Part shown: in pieces, positions 13,428 through 25,435 of the stretch
How positions within the stretch are numbered: the first letter of the stretch is position 1
How the letters are laid out: each line of letters starts with the position of its first letter
Origin: Parus major
Taxonomy: Eukaryota > Chordata > Aves > Passeriformes > Paridae
DNA: 64,000 nucleotides
Assembly: GCF_001522545.3 (NCBI RefSeq)
Contig: NC_031778.1
Coordinates: 23,248,611-23,312,610 of the forward strand
Direction of reading: 5' to 3'
The notes under the pieces: generated by a model
The model's input: only the letters and a program-made list of their open reading frames with translations
What the model was told of the DNA's origin: nothing
The model's database searches: none
Program-made: the position numbers and the translations under genes

Positions 13428-13561
13428 CGGCGGTTCCTCCTTTCCAAAGGGTGCTTATGGTACATTACAAATGGAATATAAACAGAGCGGACTGTACCGG
13501 CTCTTCTACTTCTAAATGAAAGTATAACTTAATCCTTAATTAAGAAATTGTAACAGCTTAT

Positions 13562-14045
13562 GTCCCTCACGGTTCCCGCCCGCCTCTCCATGGCTCCCTC
13601 ACGGCCCTTTTCGGGCTCCCTCAGAACTCCCCCATGGCTCCCTCAGAACTCCCCCATGGCTCCCTCAGAATTCCCCCATGGCTCCCTCAGAACTCCTCCA
13701 TGGCTCCGTCACGGCCCTTTTCGGGCTCCCTCAGAGCTCCTCCATGGCTCCCTCACGGCCCTTTTCGGGCTCCCTCATAACGCCCCCATGGCTCCCTCAG
13801 AAATCCCCCACGGCTCCCTCACGGTTCCCGCTCGCTTCTCCATGGCGGCTCCATCACGATCCCCTCACGGATCCCCCATGGCTCCCTCACAGCTCCCGCC
13901 TGCCTCTTCACGGCCCCCTAACAGCCCTTTCCACGTTCCCTCACGGCTCCCTCACCGCTTTCCCCCGACTCTCCATGGCCCTCTCGCCCCTTTCCGGGCT
14001 CCCTCACAGCTCCCCCACACCTCCCCTCTGTCCCTCCGCGTCCCC
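13562..14045. repeat. Imperfect GC-rich minisatellite directly upstream of NMD3
   Basis: Repeated blocks built from 'ccatggctccctcagaactc', 'ccctcacggcccttttcggg' and 'ccctcacggttcccgc' fill almost 500 bp. At 13600-13710 the period is close to 22 bp; further on the units vary in length. The array runs into the NMD3 CpG island. Because many units contain ATGGCTCCCTCA, a long apparent reading frame crosses it (13560-14582), but it has no known domain and runs through NMD3 exon 1, intron 1 and exon 2, partly out of frame. Confidence 0.85.
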
Positions 14046-14300
14046 TCGCTCCACCCTCCCGCGGGCCGGGCTGAGCTCGACCCCGCCGTCTCCTCCCCTT
14101 CCTCCTGCGGCCGGAAAGCGCCGCGCGTTCCGCGGCCATGGAGTACCTGCCGGCCCCGGCGGCCCCGGCGCAGGGACACATGTGAGCGGGGCCGGGGGAC
14201 CGGGCTTCCCGGAGCGGGGGTGGCTGTGCTTGGCATTGTGCCTGTGGCTGACTGTTCTTCTCTCTGTCCTTGTGTCCCAGCCTGTGCTGCCAGTGCGGCG
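14035..14300 (+). promoter_or_regulatory. NMD3: CpG island and probable core promoter of NMD3
   Basis: Sequence from about 14040 is very GC-rich with many CpGs ('cgcgggccgggctgagctcg', 'gcgccgcgcgttccgcggcc'), in contrast to AT-richer flanks. There is no TATA box near the start codon, as usual for a housekeeping gene. A CCGGAA core at 14111-14116 resembles an ETS-family (GABPA) site. The transcription start is probably 20-100 bases before 14138 but cannot be fixed from sequence. Confidence 0.65.
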
Positions 14301-17300
14301 TCCCCATCCCGCCCAACCCGGCCAACATGTGCGTGGGCTGCCTGCGGGCCCAGGTGGACATCACCGAGGGCATCCCCAAGCAGGGCACGGTGCACTTTTG
14401 CAAGCAGTGCGAGAGGTGAGGAGCCGCCAGATCGCTGGGGATGGCAGCAAAATGCCCTTAGAGTGCATCAGTCTCAGGGTTTAGGGAGGCAAAAGCGCAC
14501 GAGTTTGGTGAGGAGGAGCGGGGAGCTCAGCCCGGAGAAAAGGAGGCTCAGGTGGAACTTCTGGGTCTGCACAACTCCATGAGAGGAGGGGACAGCCGGG
14601 GAAGGGTTAGCTTGGATACTGGGAAAAATTCTTCATGGAAAGGATGGTCCAGCCTGGACAGCTGCCCAGGCCGCTGGTGAAATCCCCATCCCCAGAGGGA
14701 TTTAAAAGTCCAGTGAATGTGATTTAGTGGTGGCCTTGGCAGTGCTGAGGGAATGAACTTGGTCACCTTAGACATTTTCCCATGATCTTCTATGATTCTA
14801 AAAGCAGCTGCATTGGTGTTACTAAACTGAAAGCTTTGGAAATAGCTGCTCATCCTTGGAGTGGCTTACGGTGCTCAAGCAACTTTCACGTGCTGTAAAA
14901 CACTCCCTGCATCCCAGGTACCTCCAGCCTCCAGGAACCTGGATCCAGTGTGCCTTGGAATCGAGAGAGCTCCTGGCTTTGTGTCTGAAGAAACTCAAAG
15001 CTTCCCTGAGCAAGGTGAGAAGCTGATCCTGCTGGGATTTCACAGCCTGGTCACAATTGTTACTGTAGAGATGGGAGCAGAATGAACTGAGGGAAGCTGC
15101 TGTGTTTAATGTACCTCAATTTCAGAGTTTCCTGCGCATTTCAGAAATGATTTATGCAGTATTTGTTCTCACTGATTTATGATGATATGAAAAAGGGTTG
15201 CAGAGGTCTGTATGTAGATTAACTCAAATGCACACGTTTAAGTTGAATAAAGTATCCCTTAGGTTCAGAATATTGTTATAGGGAAAGACCTGAGGCTGAG
15301 CACCTTTATTTTACATCAATCAACTTCCATGTTCTAGCCAAGCACTATTAATTGGATTTGGGATATTAATATATTCTTTATTTTTTAATTAAGATGATTT
15401 ACTTCTTCACTATGGACTGTTTGTGGCTTTGGAGTTAGACTTGGTTTTACTGAGCTCTTGTCCTTCCCCACGGGCAGGTCCGGCTGATTGATGCAGGATT
15501 CATTTGGACAGAACCACATTCCAAGAGGCTCAAGCTCAAACTGACTGTTCAGAAAGAGGTAACTGGAGCACAACCTTCTCCCTGTGGATTCTAAAAAGCT
15601 TTTGTGGCAAACAAACAGGATTGTTTAATTATTATTTTTCATCCTGCCTAGATTTTGTCACTAAAGTGCCATTCATCAAAATGGAGAAAGTTACTGTCCC
15701 AGTAAAGATGGGAAAACGTTGCTGTTGTTTGTGACCCAAACAGAGCTTAAACCTTGGGCACTTTTGTTCTGCAGGTGATAAATGGGGCAGTTCTGCAGCA
15801 GGTGTTTGTGGTGGAGTACATTGTTCAGTCTCAGATGTGTGAAGACTGCCACAGGATTGAAGCCAAGGATTTCTGGAAAGCTGTGGTGCAAGTCAGGCAA
15901 AAGGTAGAGGCAAACTGAATTTTTATTTGATCGTGGCAGAACAATCAAGCAAAGAATTGGGTGATTTTCTGGATTTCTCAGACAAAAATATACTCACCCT
16001 TAGCCACAGGGATTTGTTTTGTGTTCAAGGTTGTTGAACTTTTTCATACTCAGTTTAGAAAAACTTTCTGCTGTCCAGTATTCACATTCTGTAAAATGAT
16101 GCTGGCAGGAGGATCTTGCATAGGTAACTAAATAACCTCCTGTATTTTAAGGTAGTTTGGAGACAGTGGGACAAACATTTAAATCTTCTTTAAAGGAAAC
16201 AGATCTCTAACAACCAGTTATGCAAAAATGATAAATGGAAGCTTTAAATAATTTCATGTAAGTAGAGCACTCTAAAATTCTTTTGTTTGCTTGGATGTTC
16301 CTCTTAGGTGATCTCTTCATATAAATGTTCATTCTTCAGAGATCCTGCTTTATACCTGATGCTTCTTAAATAACCTTGATGCTTTTCTGTTTGTTTGGTT
16401 TTAGACTGTGCACAAGAAGACTTTTTTCTATTTGGAGCAGCTGATTTTGAAGCACAGGCTCCATCAAAACACACTAAGGATCAAAGAAATCCACGGTGAG
16501 TGGGTCTGGAGGCAGAGTAACCTGGATTTATGATGGATGTTTTCATGTGTGTGTGCTGGGAGCTGTGTAGAGAAAAGAATTATGAAAAAAAGAAATTAAT
16601 TATGTTTGATAAAATAGAATAGAAATGGATTTGCTTCCTTTCTTTTCAGATGGCCTGGATTTTTATTACTCTTCCAAGCAACATGCCCAGAAGATGGTGG
16701 ACTTCCTTCAGTGCACAGTTCCATCCAGGTACAGCACTCCTGTTCATTGTCTTGAGTACTCAGAACTTTGGGGAACTGCCTTAAATCCTTCATTTTAAAA
16801 TAAGTTTGTTAAAATAATTTTCTAAGTGCAAGGGTAAGGAATCTGTATTTTAATCAAAACAGACAAAAGTCCCACGCTTTCCACTAAGCCATGGTAAAAT
16901 TTACCTTTGTTTCCTTCATATTTTTATTTGTGACACAGACACTTTGTTCCAAGGATCTCCTGTTCCAGGTGATGTCCCTCTTGTTTCCTGAAAACTCTGT
17001 TTTCGTGTTTTACAGATCCAAATCATCCCAACGTTTGATCTCCCACGACATTCACAGCAATGTCTACAACTACAAAAGCACTTTCTCTGTGGAAATCGTT
17101 CCCATTTGCAAGGTGGCTTCCCTCTGCTTCATCTTTAGGATGTTGTGGGAAGTGGGAAGAGTTGGGATTTGGACATTGTGGGGTTTTTGGGGTGGGGAGG
17201 GATCCACATGGGAAATGCAGAAGTTACTGGGGCTAGAAAAAGAAAAAATAGCAAAATTTAAATTTTTTTTTCAGAAGATGTGGTTAAAAATTGAGGAAAT

Positions 17301-20300
17301 GGGATGTGAATTGTTTGTGTTGGTTTGCAGGACAATGTTGTGTGTCTGTCACCCAAGCTGGCCCAGAGTCTGGGGAACATGAGCCAGATCTGTGTGTGCA
17401 TCAGAGTGACCAGCACCATCCACCTCATCGACCCCAGGACTCTGCAGAGTAAGTTTGGGCTGTTCCTCAGCACCTGACTGTTCTGCTGCCACTGTTAGTG
17501 TTGGTTTGTTTCCACAAAATCTTGGATTTTTGGACCTTCATGTTGTTAAATTTATCTGTACAGCAGAAATTCCGTAGGGGACTGCGAGTTCTCCGAGCTC
17601 AGTTTCCATAGCCTGCAGAACCTGCAGGCTGAGCTTGAGTTCCTGGAGCTTTCACCTGTGTCAGGTTTATTCCTCCACAATTAGAGGGCATCTGGATTCA
17701 ATTTTTAGCCACTTCAGTACCAGCACAATCCTGTCCTTTGCTTGGTGTGTGCTGGTGAGCTTGGGCAGCAGAACCCCTCTAAAAGGATGGATCCAGGGAA
17801 TAATTCCTTTGAGTGGAGTCTGTCCCAGATCAGCTGCTCCTGCAGCAATATGGGTCACATCCTCAATAAGTGTGTTACAGTGATAAAATGTGGCTGGCAG
17901 TTGCCTTCATTTTGGTTAATGGTTCTTTTTGCACAAGAAATTCTCTCCTTGATCATTTTCCAGTTGCTGAAATCGATGGAAACACCTACTGGCGTCACCC
18001 CTTCAACAGCCTGTTCCACCCCAAGCAGCTGGAGGAGTTCATCATCATGGATATCAACAGGGTGCATGAGAAGAAAAAGGGTGCTGGGGCAGGGGCTCGG
18101 TCAAACAAGGTGAGAATTCCTGTTCAGTTCATGTTTTGGGCCTTCTGCTCAGCTGAGTTCACAACCTGGATCTGCCTGGCACAGTCAGCCTGGGCTGTTC
18201 TGGATCTTTCCACTGGCAAAAGTTTTCCTTGGGACCATTTGGTTTGGAAATGGCACAGGCACAATGTGAATTCCACTTCCAGGAATTCTCCTTGAAGACT
18301 CTGAACTCTGCTTGTTACTGGGTATTGAAATATTACCTTTGCAGCTCTAATGACTGAATTGGTTCTTTTTAATCACAATTAATGGATCTCCTCAGTTAAA
18401 AGCTAAAATAGGTGTCTATTTATAGAACCAGCTTCTGGGAATTCCTGGGAATTTTCATGTCCATTCCCTTTTATTTAATGAGAAATGAGGAGTGGCAAGG
18501 GATACCTTGGATATTTGATGCAGAAACACAAGTTTAATGACAGGTGGAGTTTAAATCAGTGCAAATGCTGGGTTTGGTTTAAGGAATGTTTTCTTTTCCA
18601 TTCCCAAAGCACACTCTGGCTGAAGCCTGGGTCAGGAAAACCTCGGAGCTGGACACGGATCACCAATATTTCTGCTGTACTCACCTGGGGCACATCCTGA
18701 ATCCTGGGGACCTGGTCTTGGGGTCTGTTCTTCTTTTCTGAACCTTTTATTAAATGATTATTTAGTGACTTAATTCATGTGTTATCAAGAAAGTGTTGAA
18801 CTGTTCTGATTTCAAAATGAAAGCAGCAAAAGGGGTGGAACCATGCTGGTCCTAATCCAGGAAATCTCTTTTCTAGAAGGAGTTTTCTTGTAAAAATTGT
18901 TAGAAATAAGAGAGCTGAGGCTCCAGAGTGCAGCTCAGAGTTCAGATTGCCTTCAGAGTGCAGCTTGGCATCACAGTTTAGCCACAAGTAGATGGGAAGG
19001 ATTTTTAAAATACCAGTTAATAATTTGTTTGCTAATGAATATCATATAGAGTGAAAACAAATATGAAATGTTTGTAAGGTCAGGCAAATTAAGTGATGCT
19101 TAAAAAGGCTTAAACATGAACACTGTGAGCCCAGCAGAACCTCAGTGGACATTGCAGTTTGGATTCCAGAGGCTGGGAAGTGCCAACAGAACAGGATTTG
19201 GGAACAGCAGCTGCTCAGACTCATGAAAGCTGCACATTAATCTGGATTTTTATTTGTTTGCCTTCATCTGGGAATATTTCCCTTCCTGAGGAGCTGCACC
19301 TGGCACTGTGCTGCCCTTGAACACAAACATTTTCAGGTCAGGAGGTTTTGTATAAAGCAGAATAAAACCCCTGTTTCTGTTTTAGCTTCGACTTGGCCAA
19401 CTGCAACTTAAATGATGAATTTGCCAACAAGATGAACCCCCAGCATATTCCTGATGTGGTAAGAAAATGCCTTTCTCTACCCAAAGTTCTCTCCATTCCC
19501 CAAGGCTGGGAGGGAGTGGGATTTTATAATGAACAGTGTCTGAAGGAAGAGAGGAGATTAACAGTGAAATCTGAGCATCATCTGATTTCGAAGGATTATT
19601 TCCTCAAATATTTGAGTGATGGTTAAATTATGCATTTATTGGTTTGTTTTTTTCCAATTCCCATGGTTAGATAATTCATTAATTGTTGTTTTTGTTCCAA
19701 TTACCAATCCCTGGCTGCTGAAAACTTCCATAACTCCAGCTCTGTGCCTGTCTCTTCAGGACCATTTTCCAAGTGTTTAGAAACATTTGAACCAACAAAT
19801 TCCCTGTACATTCAATATAACACCGCTGAGTGCCAGTCCAGCTGGTTTTAGACACCCAAATGTGGATTTGGGTGGTGATTTGGGATTTTGGGAGGTGGAA
19901 AAAGGGGCTGTTTTTCCCTGCAGGTGCTGATCAAGAAGAGCTACGACCGCTCCAAGCGGCAGCGCCGCAGGAACTGGAAGCTGAAGGAGCTGGAAAGGGA
20001 CAGGGAAGCCACGGACACAGATGATGAAAGGTTCAGTATCTGCTCTCCTTGTTCAGTGACAAAGCTGCTCCAGCAGCAGCAGCAGCTTCTAAATAACCTC
20101 CAGCTGAGTGGGAAAGAGGAGAAAATTAGAGATAAATGAGTTGGGAATTAATAGGTGAGGATAAAACAGCAAGAATGAGTTGGAAATGTGGGAATGCTCT
20201 CAGGTCTGATGGGGTTTGGGCTCTGTGATTTTACTTTGTTGTATGAATTTCCATAAATCCAAAGGAACAGTGAGTAAATACATCCCACATCTTTTACAGA

Positions 20301-20943
20301 CAATACCAGGACTTCCTGGAAGATCTGGAAGAGGATGAGAACATACGGAAGAATGTCAACATTTACAGAAGTAAGGCCTTTTTAATTCCTCCATTGAGAG
20401 TAATTAAATCATGTTTAAATTGTGTTTGAGGCAAAATAATTTTACTGAAATTCTCTATTTTTCATGCCTCAAACCATTCATGCCTGGAAAAATGCTGCAG
20501 AGTGTTTCACAGATGTGTTTCACCTGATGGGTTTTGTTTCCTTGCCTTTAAAACGAAAAAGAACTTTCCTCCTGCACCCAAAATCTCTGCTGGGGGAGGG
20601 ATCTGATACAGAATTCTTTTTCTTTTTCCATGAGGGGACTGTTGAGTTTTCAGGAGGAATTTTTGGTTTATTTGTTTTGTGGTTTGTTGATTGTTTTGGC
20701 ATTGTAGGTTTGATTTTTTTCCCTATTTTCCCTTGGGGTTGCTCTGGTGTTTTGGGGTTTGTTTTCTTTGCTTGACTGTTTTTTTTGGGGGGGTTTCTTT
20801 GTGTTTTAGATGCAGATATTCCAGTGGAGAGTGACACAGATGATGATGGAGCTCCACGGATCAGCCTGGCTGAAATGCTGGAGGATCTCCACATTTCCCA
20901 GGACGCCACGGGAGGGGAGGGAGCAGAAATGCTGACAGAGTAA
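14138..20943 (+). CDS. NMD3: 60S ribosomal export protein NMD3, 15 coding exons, complete
   Basis: NMD3 binds the nascent 60S subunit in the nucleus and links it to exportin XPO1 for passage to the cytoplasm. Exons: 14138-14181, 14281-14415, 14918-15014, 15478-15558, 15775-15903, 16405-16495, 16650-16728, 17016-17112, 17331-17448, 17964-18109, 18610-18722, 19386-19458, 19924-20030, 20300-20370, 20810-20943. Lengths sum to 1515 nt, 504 residues plus stop; human NMD3 has 503. Reading phase is kept at every junction. Zinc-ribbon CxxC pairs lie at 17/20, 32/35, 55/58 and 141/144. A basic nuclear-localisation stretch (KRQRRRNWKLKE, 412-423) precedes an acidic region and the leucine-rich export signal LAEMLEDLHI (480-489). 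Residues 2-13 (EYLPAPAAPAQG) are alanine/proline-rich and differ from mammals. Introns after 18722 and 20030 have weak donors (GTCTGT, GTTCAG), but the frame forces them. The identification is firm. Confidence 0.97.
14515..14799 (+). mobile_element. CR1 LINE 3' fragment in NMD3 intron 2, plus orientation
   Basis: 'agctcagcccggagaaaagg' then 'ggctcaggtggaactt', 'gggaaaaattcttcatggaa', 'ggtccagcctggacagctgc', 'tccccagagggatttaaaag' and a terminal 'cttctatgattct' make up a CR1 tail, about 285 bp, in the sense direction of NMD3. It fills more than half of intron 2 (14416-14917). Confidence 0.85.
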
Positions 20944-20961
20944 GGACAGAGCCTTACATGC

Positions 20962-20967
20962 AATAAA
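20962..20967 (+). terminator. NMD3: Poly(A) signal of NMD3
   Basis: AATAAA begins 19 bases after the NMD3 stop codon, implying a very short 3' UTR (cleavage near 20985). A second AATAAA at 21535-21540 could give a longer 3' UTR of about 600 nt. Confidence 0.6.
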
Positions 20968-23900
20968 TATTCCCCTGAGGAGGAAAAACTCCCCAGACCA
21001 CAATTAACCATCACAAGAAAAGTGACAAAACTCCCACTGCACCCCAAAATAATGGCCTGGAATTGATATTTTATGGATGATATTCCAGAGGAATCAGCAA
21101 TTCGAGTTCAATTTCTGGTGGAAGCATCGCAATATCAATTCCACAAATTCTTCCCATCCCTGAGGGATCTTTCCATGCAATTTCTGCAGTGGAGAAAAGA
21201 AGGAAGGATGTCCATAGGGAAAGATTTTATTCCAGTTTTCTGGATTTTAGGTGGAGTCCCTACCTACTGTTACAGCTTTAATTTCTCACATGGGGAAGCT
21301 TTTCCCCATTTTTTGGCACAATGCTTTGAAGCCTTTTATGATACTGGCAGATTATTTCATATCTCCATGTTTTGGGGAAGCTCAAGACTGTAATTTCTGT
21401 TCCCTCACACAAAGAAAACCTCCCTGGAAAGCCCTTGATGAGAAAGATTGGAAAATCCCATGGACTGTGATGAATATTGAACTGTATCCCATGTCTGGAT
21501 GAGTGGATTAAAAGCAATATCACAGTAATTAATTAATAAATCAGCTATAAAGGATTTTAAAACCTCTCAAGCTATTTTGATTCATCATTTTTTAGTTCAT
21601 TTTAAAAACCACTTGCACTCTGCAAGCCCAAAGAGGCCAGAATAATAAACTCCCTGTTGGTGGCAGGTGATGGGGAAATAATAAAAACTGGGTTTAAACT
21701 GTGCTGTTTTCATCAATCCTTTTCCTCCTCCCTCTTTTCCTTCCTGGAGTCTCCCAGGAATGTTGGATATTTGCTGTGTTGTCTCATCCTGTTTATCCCT
21801 GGAGTTCTCCCTCTTCCTTTTCCCCCTTTCCTTGCTCTGTTGCCATGGATCTTCCAGCAGGAATTCTGTCTGGGAAGATCTTGTGCTGCTGAAGTCGGGA
21901 ATCCAGGAATTCCTTGGCTTTGTGGGATTTCCTTGGCTGGAGCAGCTCCCCAGAACCAAAGCTGCGTCTCTTTGTAGGTTCTCAGGTTTCCAGTGCCCCT
22001 GTGGGAGCTCAGGGAGGTTTAAAGAGTGTCCAGTAAATCAAATATTTGCCAGTGCTTTCACTGCTGCTGGAGTTAACCAAGTTAACATTAATTCTCATGG
22101 ATAAAAGCTGCCACTTGCCCTGCAGCTCTTCCTGAAAATCTCCGAGTTCAGCCACAAAAAGCTCCTTTTGTACAACAGAAATCATCCAGGATTTTAAGTC
22201 AGAGCTGCTCAACCATTTCCACCCAGATGTTGATGAATTTTGAGTTGGAAGTCATGGGAGAAGCCATGCAAAACTTTGGAATCAAGTTTTGCTCGGAGAA
22301 AACAATGAAAAAAAATATGTTGTTTAAGTCCGATCTTCAGGCACAAAAACTGGATAACTGAGGGTAAAAATGAACACAAAAATGGGATTTGGGTGTGAAA
22401 ACACTCATTTTTGAATTTTTTTTTTCCTAGATAAAAGTATTTTGTGTTGATGATTAAAAGCTTAAGGTGATGATTTCACCTTTCACTGATTTAAAAATCT
22501 GTTAGTGGATGGGCTGATGGAGCTCCAGGGTCCCAAATCGGGGTCAGATGGAAACTGCTGAGGTGAAATATTTATGGGAAAACTCTTGGAACCTCAGGCT
22601 GGGTGCCTGAGCTTGGCTGCACTCCAGGGACAGCTCCAAAAAGCACTTTTGGGAGCTTCCCCAAGCTGAGGGATTGAGACACTCATCTGGTGAGGACTTC
22701 CAGTAAAATCAGTGTTATTTCAGTCTCTGGGAAGTAGCTTAAAACGGAATTTCAGAGGAATGTCATGTCAGGAAGTTTTCTGTAAAAAGACCAGGGTACA
22801 GATTCCTTCTGTTGGATTTTTGGGATTTGGAAGAATTCCACTGGATGCCAGTGGGAAAAGTCTGGCTCCATTTCCACCCTGGGACTGGCAGAGATGGATC
22901 CAATTCCATCTCTTCCCCATTCTCCTGCAGGAGCATCCATGGAAAAATCAGGATGTGCTGAACACGAGACTCCACCTGATGTCACTATTCCTGCATGGCC
23001 CCAAGAGCTGCTCCCTGCTCCGAGGAAAAGGTGGCTAAAAACTGGGAAAACTCTTCATGCCCGTGCAGTTCTTAATATTTAAATTCAAAATAATGCCAAG
23101 CTAAAGAAAAATAAGACCAAAACTGCTTTGAACTTGAAGGATTTCATGTCAGCAAACTGCTCCTTCTGCGGATTTATCTCAACTCTGGGCCATTTATTTC
23201 AGCTGCACTTCCCAGAGCAGGTAAAAGGAGTGCTGGGAATTGGAAATCCTGAGGGATTTGGGAATGTTTCTCAGCTCATTCCAGGGCATAATCACAGAGC
23301 AAAGAATCTTGTTTCCATCAGAATCTGTATTTCCTCCTAAATACAAGATGGGAACCTGGTGAAACCAAGTCAGAAAGAGGAAATGAAGTTTAAAACTTGT
23401 CAATATTTCAGTTCCATGAGAAAATCAATGCCTGATGGTAAAGCAAGAAACTGAAGGGATTTTGTGCCATTTAAATATTCAGCTTCCTAAAATGAACTCA
23501 TTTTGGATGACACAAATCCCCAACAAGGACTGAAAGCCAGTTTTAAGCTCATCTCTGGACAGTGGATTTGTGAGATGGAAGGAAACAACTGAAGCTGTGA
23601 AATATTTGGTGTTTGCAAAAGCTGCTGAGACTTTGTGCTCTAAGGACGGTGATTCACACCTTGATCCCTGGAAAAAAACACCTGGAAAAACATAAATCCT
23701 GATTGATGTAATCTCTGTGCTCTATAGTGGAAATATAGCAGAGGAAGGAGGAATTTCCTGTCTCAGGGAGACTGGAACTCAACTGTTGCATGAAGTGGTT
23801 TCAGCTGAGCAGGGGAGCGAAGCAGAAACTTTCAGCAGAGCAGGACGGAGGAATTTCAGGTCAGCTCTGGAAAAACAAACAGATCTGCTGGAAACTCCCC

Positions 23901-24744
23901 CTGCTCTGACCAAAGCCCTGCAAGATGGAAATGTCCTGTGGGATGCAGGGGCCTGGAGGTGCTGACAGGTTCATTTTACAAGCAGGATTTTCAGGTCGGG
24001 TAATGAACAGCAAAGATAAGAACTGCAATTACACGTGGCTGTAAATAAAGCAAAGTGCAGCTGTTGTTGTGCAAAACAATGATGGTAACAGCGAGGAGTG
24101 AGAAATCATCTTGAGCTTCTAAAAACTCCTCAAGTGACCAGCAGCAGAGGGGGTAAAGTTCCACACGAACAGAATAATCTCCAGTGCTTTTAGGAAGTAT
24201 AAACTCCTCTGATCAATAGAACAGATTAAAGTTTAATGGGAGATAAGGTGTGAAAGTGCTACAATAAAAATCACTCCTAATGGGAATGCTGGGAATCCAC
24301 CAGGATGTTCTGGCTGGAAACATCAAAGGCTTCCTGGTGAGCAGCACAAGCAGTTTGAGTTTAGCAGCTGGCTCTTATTTTGCCCTTTAGTTTCCACTCT
24401 TGCTGAACCAGCGTGGTTAAACTGTACAATTTAAATATTTCCTTTTCACAGGGCAGGGATGTGAACTGAATGTTATCCTCACATTCCTCTCTAAGTGCCC
24501 CAGCACAGAAACTTCCCCCGGACAGACACAGCTGACCTCGGTGTCCTCAGAGAAGGGTGTGCAGGGAATATTCCATTTCCCATTCCTCTTGAAACACTTC
24601 CTGCTTCAACCATTAATTCATTCAAAATCCATTCATTCGGGTCTGGAACAGTGAGCATCAGGTGTGAAAAACTAAATGAGGTCACTCAGAGCAGCCTGTG
24701 GAGCTGGATGGAAAATTCTGAGGAAATGTGGAAAGAGCCTGTTC

Positions 24745-24925
24745 CACCCCAGCAATCCCACCCTGGGCATCCCTGGGAGCGGTGTCCAAATGTTCCTCAG
24801 GGCTGGGACCATTCCCTGAGGAGCCTGGGCAGTGCCAGCAGCCTCTGGGGGAAGAACCTTTCCCTGATCTCCACCCTAAACCTGCCCTGGCACAGCTCCA
24901 GCCATTCCCTGGATCCTGATCCCAT
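24745..24925 (-). mobile_element. CR1 LINE fragment, minus orientation
   Basis: 'tgttccaccccagcaatccc', 'tcctcagggctgggaccatt', 'ccctgaggagcctgggcagt', 'ctttccctgatctccaccct' and 'aaacctgccctggcacagct' are phrases from the reverse complement of an avian CR1 just inside its 3' end. The terminal repeat is missing, and the boundaries are approximate. Confidence 0.7.
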
Positions 24926-25212
24926 TCCCAGCTGAGCCTGACGTGACAAATCCGGAGCCCCTCAGGCTCCTGGTGCTTCCAGCAGGAACCTGCCCAGGCA
25001 GTGTTGGGAGCTGAAATGGCAGCTGGAGTTGGGATGGAAGATTTTAAACCCTGGAGTATTGGGCCAGGCAGGGAAAAAGGGATGAGGAGGAAAATGAATC
25101 CGGAACTCTGGGGAGCTCCAGCTGCCACTTGGCCCCTTGTTTCCTCTGCTGGATTTTGTTTTCCTGGCCCCATCCCATTCCTCCAGCCCAGCTGGGATTG
25201 GGATGGCAGAGC

Positions 25213-25435
25213 CCCATCCCAATCCTACCCCAATCCTACCCCAATCCTACCCCAATCCTACTGCAATCCTGCCCTAATCCTGCCCTGATCCTGCCCTAAT
25301 CCTGCCCTGATCCTGCCCTGATCCTGCCCTGATCCCACCCCAATCCTACCTCAATCCCACCCCAATCCCACCCCAATCCCACCCCAATCCCACCCCAATC
25401 CCACCCCAATCCCACCCCAATCCCACCCCAATCCC
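25213..25435. repeat. 11-bp minisatellite, about 20 units, G-rich on the minus strand
   Basis: The array has three successive variant blocks: AATCCTACCCC at 25213-25262, AATCCTGCCCT/GATCCTGCCCT to about 25335, and AATCCCACCCC from about 25355 to the end. The last block reads GGGGTGGGATT on the minus strand, giving two G-runs of three or four per unit. The frames across it (GVGLGWDWGGI repeats on the minus strand) are artefacts. Confidence 0.95.

Larger units (their letters stand above)
4186..13561. other. Intergenic region between SPTSSB and NMD3
   Basis: No coding exon with splice signals and a recognisable product is visible on either strand. Reading frames here are short and overlap CR1 remnants or low-complexity sequence. 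The identifiable content is CR1 fragments at 8729-8870, 9731-10000, 10299-10531 and 13350-13427, with scattered poly(T) and poly(A) runs. The rest is unique sequence to which I can give no function. Confidence 0.65.

Noticed and set aside
13560..14582. 340-codon open frame on the + strand upstream of and across NMD3 exons 1-2
   Set aside because: It is produced by the stop-free minisatellite and GC-rich sequence, runs through NMD3 intron 1, uses the wrong frame over NMD3 exons and has repeat-like peptide content.
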